A stretch of DNA of 7,125 bases from an archaeon (GTDB lineage: Archaea; Nanobdellota; Nanobdellia; SCGC-AAA011-G17; GW2011-AR18). The notes under the pieces are model-generated. The model worked only from the letters and a program-made list of their open reading frames with translations, ran no database searches and had not been told where the DNA came from. Numbering within the stretch: the first letter of the stretch is position 1; every line of letters starts with the position of its first letter. Where the stretch lies: positions 1 through 7,125 of the forward strand of contig JAHFKM010000044.1 in the NCBI GenBank assembly GCA_023245385.1. Direction: 5' to 3'. The translations under genes were made by a program, and so were the position numbers. Positions 3,949 through 7,125 of the stretch are shown here, piece after piece.

Positions 3949-4987
3949 TGAGGTGTTTGATTGCTTCGTCAACAGCAGTAAGAGTTTTTTGATTATTCCA
4001 TTTTTTGATTGTGGAGTAATTTTTTTGTTTGATTTGAGAAAGAAAGTGTTTGATGTTTTTTTCTGTGAGATCTTTGTAGGATTCTCCAAGTTTGTGTTCT
4101 TTTATGTAGGATGCGTTCAAAATTTGTTCGAAGTGTTTTTGGATAGGAACGACGAGCAGTGGTTTTTTTAGGTAGAGTGCTTCGCTGATGAGGGTGAATC
4201 CTCCGTTGCTGATGACTGCTTTTGCGTGTGCTAGGTCTGTGATGAATCCTGTTTTGTCGTCGAATTTTTTAAAGGTGAGGTTTTCGTCTTTTTTCTTGGT
4301 GTTAAATCCGTAGATGATAAAGTGTTCATCAATGCGTTTGAGGATGTTGATGAGTTTTTTGTAGGTGTTTGTGGATTGGTAGACGAGGATGTGTGTTCCT
4401 CGGATGGGGTGTGTGGTGAGAATTTCAGGTCTTAAAATTGGGGGAATGGGAGTGATAGAGTGGTGTGTTTTGAGTTTCATGTCTGGTAAGAGGGTGATGA
4501 GGTAATGGTTTGCTTTTCTTCCGAAGAGTTTTAGGACTGCGTGAGCTTTGAGGTAATCAAGTGTGGTATGGGGAGGAGAGGAATAGTTTCCATACAAAAG
4601 ATAGTGTTGGTTGTCGATGCTTAGTAAGGGAATTTTTTTCCATTTTGCGATATACATAGAGAAGGTTTCCCAGTCTGAGATAACGAGTTCTGGGTTGAAA
4701 GTGTCTATTTTTCTTTTGGTAAGTTCGAGTGTGTCAAGTGTTGTGGGGTTTACTTTACTTGCGTTTTTAAGAAGTGTGGAGCTTGTAGCGATGGTGTTGT
4801 TTTTGAAGATGAGTTCGAATCCTTCGATAGTGTGGACGTTTTTGTAATAATGTTTAAGATAGGAGGAAACATGCTGGCTGCTAATGATCATGATTTCGTG
4901 TTTTTTGGTTAAGTGGTCGAGGAGAGTTTTGCTTCTGATGGCGTGTCCGAGTCCTACTCCGCAGAGTCCGTAGAGAATTCTTGTCAT
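3866..4987 (-). CDS. GT28/MJ1255-type glycosyltransferase
   Basis: This protein of about 373 residues has the two-domain GT-B layout. The N-terminal domain opens with ILYGLCGVGLGHAIRS (residues 4-19), the Gly-rich loop with His15 typical of MurG-like and MJ1255-like enzymes. The C-terminal donor-binding domain has SNGGFTLISEALYLKKPLL (260-278) followed by VPIQKHFEQILNA, in which the HFEQ motif (285-288) is characteristic. It probably transfers a nucleotide-activated sugar in envelope glycan, glycolipid or glycoprotein synthesis. The acceptor and sugar are unknown. The ATG at 4985-4987 is chosen because the domain begins there. An in-frame TTG at 5051-5053 would add 22 charged residues and would lie upstream of every plausible TATA position. 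The C-terminal tail is Ser/Gln/Pro-rich and probably unstructured. The gene diverges from the translation operon at 5089. Confidence 0.88.
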   Translation of the reverse strand: MTRILYGLCGVGLGHAIRSKTLLDHLTKKHEIMIISSQHVSSYLKHYYKNVHTIEGFELIFKNNTIATSSTLLKNASKVNPTTLDTLELTKRKIDTFNPELVISDWETFSMYIAKWKKIPLLSIDNQHYLLYGNYSSPPHTTLDYLKAHAVLKLFGRKANHYLITLLPDMKLKTHHSITPIPPILRPEILTTHPIRGTHILVYQSTNTYKKLINILKRIDEHFIIYGFNTKKKDENLTFKKFDDKTGFITDLAHAKAVISNGGFTLISEALYLKKPLLVVPIQKHFEQILNASYIKEHKLGESYKDLTEKNIKHFLSQIKQKNYSTIKKWNNQKTLTAVDEAIKHLTKKLKNKKQALNITSSQDPQSSSPLNQ

Positions 4988-4995
4988 AGTCAGCC

Positions 4996-5006
4996 TTTTT
5001 TTTTTT
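4996..5006. repeat. Eleven-base homopolymer (T on plus, A on minus)
   Basis: An uninterrupted run of 11 identical bases lies 8 bases upstream of the glycosyltransferase ATG, in its leader. Runs of this length are prone to slippage, so the distance from promoter to start may vary between cells or assemblies. Confidence 0.9.
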
Positions 5007-5030
5007 GAAGAGTTTCTTGTTTGATGAACC

Positions 5031-5038
5031 TCTTTAAG
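5031..5038 (-). promoter_or_regulatory. Possible TATA box of the glycosyltransferase gene
   Basis: The minus strand contains CTTAAAGA here. It would start transcription near 5008 and leave a leader of about 22 bases containing the A-run. The box at 5058-5065 reads TATATAAA on the minus strand and is an alternative, with a leader near 48 bases. Confidence 0.35.
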
Positions 5039-5057
5039 GTCTATTTGTTTCAAAACA

Positions 5058-5065
5058 TTTATATA
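5058..5065 (+). promoter_or_regulatory. TATA box of the zinc-ribbon/aEF1-beta operon
   Basis: TTTATATA is an ideal archaeal TATA box, centred about 28 bases from the ATG at 5089 and predicting a leaderless mRNA. Its near-symmetric core also reads as a TATA box on the minus strand and could serve the divergent glycosyltransferase gene. Confidence 0.75.
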
Positions 5066-5088
5066 GATTATGGAATCATCGCTCTTTT

Positions 5089-5262
5089 ATGGCTAAAGAA
5101 ATGTATTGTTCTTCTTGCAGTATGAAGATTTCTAATCTTGGTGGGTCTGTTCGTTTTAAATGTCCTTCGTGTGGAAATTTTGAGATTGTTCGTTGTCCGC
5201 ATTGTAGGAAGATTGCTGCGAAGTATGTATGTGCGAATTGTTCTTTTTCTGGTCCGAACTAA
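5089..5262 (+). CDS. Four-CxxC zinc-ribbon protein (COG2888/HVO_2753 family)
   Basis: This 57-residue protein carries four CxxC motifs (C7-C10, C25-C28, C36-C39, C48-C51), able to hold two zinc ions, and ends in the family pattern CANCSFSGP. The order matches the archaeal small zinc-finger family COG2888, whose Haloferax member HVO_2753 has been studied structurally. Members are regarded as nucleic-acid-binding, probably RNA-related, proteins. The start is fixed by the TATA box 28 bases upstream and by the family N-terminus (MAKEMYCSSC). One base separates its TAA from the ATG of aEF1-beta. This pairing is a recurrent archaeal arrangement and argues for a translation-linked role, although the molecular function is not settled. 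Confidence 0.95.
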   Translation: MAKEMYCSSCSMKISNLGGSVRFKCPSCGNFEIVRCPHCRKIAAKYVCANCSFSGPN

Positions 5263-5263
5263 G

Positions 5264-5539
5264 ATGGCGAGTGTTATTATTACTTTGAAGATTATGCCTG
5301 AGTCTCCTGAGACGGATTTAGAAAGTTTAAGGGAAAAGGCGAAGGAATGTATCGCGCGGGAAGGGGGAGAGGTGGGTAAGGAAGAGTTTGAGCCTGTTGC
5401 GTTTGGTTTGAAAGCTATTAAACTTATTTTTGTGCGTGATGAGGCGAAAGGAGGTACTGATAAGCTTGAGGAGGAGATTGCTCTGATTTCTGGGGTGAAT
5501 AGTGTTGAAGTTGCTGATGTGCGTAGAGCTATTGGATAA
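5264..5539 (+). CDS. ef1b: Elongation factor 1-beta (archaeal aEF1B)
   Basis: aEF1-beta is the nucleotide-exchange factor that releases GDP from aEF1A so that it can bind GTP and aminoacyl-tRNA again. The 91-residue protein is the single catalytic domain typical of archaea. Family signatures are visible along its length: SVIITLKIMPESPETDLESL at the N-terminus, EPVAFGLKAIKLIFV in the middle (about 43-57), and GGTDKLEEEIALISGVNSVEV (63-83) then ADVRR at the end. The ATG at 5264 is one base after the zinc-ribbon stop, so translation is probably coupled, and the TAA shares its last base with the next ATG (TAATG). A longer frame running upstream is only a shadow of the zinc-ribbon gene. Confidence 0.97.
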   Translation: MASVIITLKIMPESPETDLESLREKAKECIAREGGEVGKEEFEPVAFGLKAIKLIFVRDEAKGGTDKLEEEIALISGVNSVEVADVRRAIG

Positions 5540-6363
5540 TGTTTTCTTCGATTGTTTTTTGGTGTGAGTTTCCTGAGAAAGTTGATTGGAAGAACTTAAA
5601 AATTCCTTTTCCTTGTTCTGTGTATATTGCTGTTTCTTCAAGAAAAGAGTTTGAAAAAATAAAGAAAGGGAGTTCTAAGAATATTCAGTTTGGGGTCTGG
5701 CCTGTTCTTTCTAAAATAGAGGGATATTGGTTTTCCGGGTTTTGTGGGAAAGAAAGTATTCAGAAATTGTTAGAGTATAAAGGGCTTGATATTAAGATTG
5801 ATATTGAGCCTCCTTTTCCTTTTATTAAGTTTTCAAGTTTTGGGTTGTTAAAGTATGGGGTGAAGATGTTTCTTTTTAGAAGAGCGAAGAATAATAATTT
5901 TTTAATTCAAACAATTGAAGAGCTTGCTAAATCTTCTCAGATAATTATTAGTGGCTTGCCTTTGCCTGAGTTTTTATCAAGAAAGTATGGGGATGATATA
6001 AGGAAGGATCTTGGGGGGAGGAATTTTTTTATTTACAAAACTTTTTTCTCAGGGTTTTTAGGAAAGTTTTTAGAAAGGTATTATAGGTGGTTTATTCGTT
6101 CTCGTTTAAAGATTTACAAAGAAAGAGCGATGTTTGCTATAGGGTGTACAGGTTCTGGAATTTTAGGGAATGAGCCAGTGTATAGTGATTTAAAAAGTTT
6201 TGAAGAAGATTTAAAATGGTTTAGTCAGTGTGGAGTAAAAAATCTTGTTGTGTTTAATTTGGAAGGGATTTTAATGAGGCGAGATAGTGAAGAGTGGATG
6301 AAAATGTTATCTTCTTTTGTATTTTATCAAAAGGGAATTCTAAACCATAGATTTATTAATTAA
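5539..6363 (+). CDS. Conserved-looking protein of unknown function, possible (beta/alpha) barrel
   Basis: I do not recognise this 274-residue protein. It is coupled to aEF1-beta by a TAATG overlap, so it belongs to the same operon. It has no signal peptide and no clear membrane helix. Alternating strand-like and helix-like stretches suggest an alpha/beta fold. The landmarks are FGVWPVLSKIEGYWFSGFC (51-69), IKIDIEPPFPF (86-96, with D88 and E90), SQIIISGLPLP (133-143), FAIGCTGSGILGNEP (199-213) and a last strand VKNLVVFNLEGI (233-244, with E242). Acidic residues at strand ends, an aromatic GYW motif and a DxEPP motif recall sugar-binding or glycosidase-like TIM barrels, but this is inference from pattern only. 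It is richer in Phe and Lys than its operon neighbours. Confidence 0.85.
   Translation: MFSSIVFWCEFPEKVDWKNLKIPFPCSVYIAVSSRKEFEKIKKGSSKNIQFGVWPVLSKIEGYWFSGFCGKESIQKLLEYKGLDIKIDIEPPFPFIKFSSFGLLKYGVKMFLFRRAKNNNFLIQTIEELAKSSQIIISGLPLPEFLSRKYGDDIRKDLGGRNFFIYKTFFSGFLGKFLERYYRWFIRSRLKIYKERAMFAIGCTGSGILGNEPVYSDLKSFEEDLKWFSQCGVKNLVVFNLEGILMRRDSEEWMKMLSSFVFYQKGILNHRFIN
6352..6359 (+). promoter_or_regulatory. TATA box of the HIT-domain gene
   Basis: TTTATTAA, centred about 26 bases before the ATG at 6381, forms the last codons of the preceding gene. It predicts a separate, leaderless transcript for the HIT gene. Confidence 0.55.
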
Positions 6364-6380
6364 TTTTAAGAGAAAAGGGT

Positions 6381-6989
6381 ATGCCTCAATTATCTGAAGA
6401 ACAAATTGTTCAGATTAAGAAATTTGTTGAAACTTTTCCTGAAGAAGAAAGGGAAGCGAAGTTAGAGGAAGTCTTATCTCAATTTGTTACTGATGATAAA
6501 AAGCCTCAGCAGCAGATGCAGTGCCCGTTTTGTTTAATGAATGAAGGGAAGTTAAAGGTGCAGAAAGTGTTTGAAGATAAGGATTTTTTAGCTGTTTTGG
6601 AGATTAATCCTGCGAATCCTGGTCATGTTTTGGTTTTTCCGAGAACACATGTGAGGGATATGAATAGTCTTGCTGAGAATCTTCCTACTTTTTTATTGTT
6701 AACGAATAGTATTGCTTCTAGTCTTTTGTCTTTTAATTCTGGTGTGAATATTTTATTTTCAATGGGTAGTCTTGCTGGTCAGAAGTTTGATCATATGGTT
6801 GTTCATATTATTCCGAGGAAGGAAAAGGATGAGGTTGTTTTTTCTTGGAAGTCTAAACCTTTGCAGGAAAAGGATCTTGTTGTATTAAGAGAAAAGATTG
6901 TTGCTGGTTTGGTGGGGGTGTCTGAGAAGCCTTTTGATGTTGAGGAGTTTAAGGGGAGGATGTTGAGGTCTGAGGGAAGGTCTCCGTAG
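6381..6989 (+). CDS. HIT-domain protein lacking the central histidine
   Basis: This 202-residue protein has an N-terminal charged helical segment (about 5-36, SEEQIVQIKKFVETFPEEER) of a kind not present in minimal HIT proteins. A zinc-type CPFC (C48-C51) then leads into a HIT domain with FLAVLEINPANPGHVLVFPRTH (69-90). The active-site strand reads GQKFDHMVVHIIPR (133-146). The HIT signature His-x-His-x-His is here His138-x-Val140-x-His142, so the middle histidine, which forms the covalent nucleotide intermediate in HIT hydrolases and transferases, is valine. The DNA codon at 6798-6800 is GTT. The protein should still be able to bind a nucleotide but is unlikely to perform normal HIT chemistry. 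The ATG at 6381 is supported by the TATA box at 6352-6359. Confidence 0.92.
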   Translation: MPQLSEEQIVQIKKFVETFPEEEREAKLEEVLSQFVTDDKKPQQQMQCPFCLMNEGKLKVQKVFEDKDFLAVLEINPANPGHVLVFPRTHVRDMNSLAENLPTFLLLTNSIASSLLSFNSGVNILFSMGSLAGQKFDHMVVHIIPRKEKDEVVFSWKSKPLQEKDLVVLREKIVAGLVGVSEKPFDVEEFKGRMLRSEGRSP

Positions 6990-6994
6990 TGGTA

Positions 6995-7001
6995 TTTTTT
7001 T
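6995..7001 (+). terminator. T-run, candidate terminator of the HIT gene
   Basis: Seven consecutive T begin 6 bases after the HIT gene stop and precede the next promoter. No hairpin is visible, as is common for archaeal terminators. Confidence 0.4.
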
Positions 7002-7009
7002 AGGGGTAG

Positions 7010-7017
7010 TTTAAAAT
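7010..7017 (+). promoter_or_regulatory. TATA box of the gene at the window end
   Basis: TTTAAAAT is centred about 28 bases before the ATG at 7042, within the spacing range seen at the other promoters. Confidence 0.5.
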
Positions 7018-7041
7018 AGTTTTTGGTCTTTTGAGTTTTTT

Positions 7042-7125
7042 ATGGTTGCTGAAACTCTAGTTCAAGGTTTTGAAAGGAAGTATCTTCTCACATCGATTGC
7101 CTCAACTTATGGTTATGCTTTGGAA
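7042..7125 (+). CDS. Start of an unrecognised gene, cut by the window end
   Basis: The first 28 codons are open and begin MVAETLVQGFERKYLLTSIA, followed by STYGYALE. The ATG is supported by a TATA box at 7010-7017 and the leader of the putative transcript would be very short. The segment looks helical and soluble. Too little is present to name a family. Confidence 0.7.
   Translation, partial: MVAETLVQGFERKYLLTSIASTYGYALE

Noticed and set aside
4988..5053. 22-residue N-terminal extension of the glycosyltransferase from a TTG
   Set aside because: The family domain starts at the ATG at 4987 and no TATA box lies about 26 bases upstream of the TTG. The extension crosses an 11-base homopolymer.
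5327..5641. Minus-strand frame of 104 codons opposite aEF1-beta
   Set aside because: It is a Ser/Asn/Thr/Lys-rich shadow of an unmistakable elongation factor gene.
1..7125. CRISPR array, tRNA, rRNA or insertion-sequence transposase
   Set aside because: No regularly spaced repeats, no tRNA-like cloverleaf or conserved rRNA segment, and no transposase motif were seen by eye. A covariance-model scan was not possible.

Overview
The window comes from an AT-rich archaeon. The evidence is a CDP-archaeol synthase (CarS), an archaeal elongation factor 1-beta beside its usual four-CxxC zinc-ribbon partner, and archaeal TATA boxes placed 24-30 bases upstream of start codons, so that many transcripts should be leaderless. 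The small, tightly packed genes and the membrane-protein/winged-helix pair suggest a DPANN lineage such as Woesearchaeales. That placement is inference and no marker here proves it.

Region 1 (1-2100) is an accessory island read from the minus strand. It holds two unrelated type II toxin-antitoxin modules: a VapB/VapC pair (53-696) and a UPF0175/DUF3368 pair (1192-2003). An unrecognised reading frame that may have lost its N-terminus lies between them (775-1008, frame open to 1137). A 30-base direct repeat with one mismatch flanks the VapBC module at 4-33 and 745-774, and a degenerate third copy lies beyond the second module at 2076-2092. Both modules have palindromic operator candidates between the TATA box and the start codon.

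Region 2 (2119-3630) is also minus strand. A seven-helix membrane protein and a small winged-helix protein form an operon with a 4-base ATGA overlap, followed by carS from its own promoter. Upstream of the membrane protein is a divergent intergenic region. It carries two facing TATA boxes with a perfect inverted repeat midway between them. On the plus side are one or two very small reading frames (3729-3948), one with a textbook Shine-Dalgarno sequence, running convergently into the 3' end of the next gene.

Region 3 (3866-4987, minus) encodes a GT28/MJ1255-type glycosyltransferase. It diverges from the plus-strand operon 5089-6363, which encodes the zinc-ribbon protein, aEF1-beta and an unrecognised protein of about 274 residues, joined by a 1-base gap and a TAATG overlap. 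A HIT-domain protein follows from its own promoter (6381-6989). Its central histidine, normally the nucleophile, is replaced by valine. The start of a further plus-strand gene (7042 to the window end) is cut off.

Functionally the right half is housekeeping (translation, envelope lipid and glycan synthesis) and the left 2 kb is mobile-type accessory DNA. The least explained elements are the repeat-bounded toxin-antitoxin cassette, the divergent small-ORF unit, the HIT protein without its nucleophile, and the unknown protein in the translation operon.
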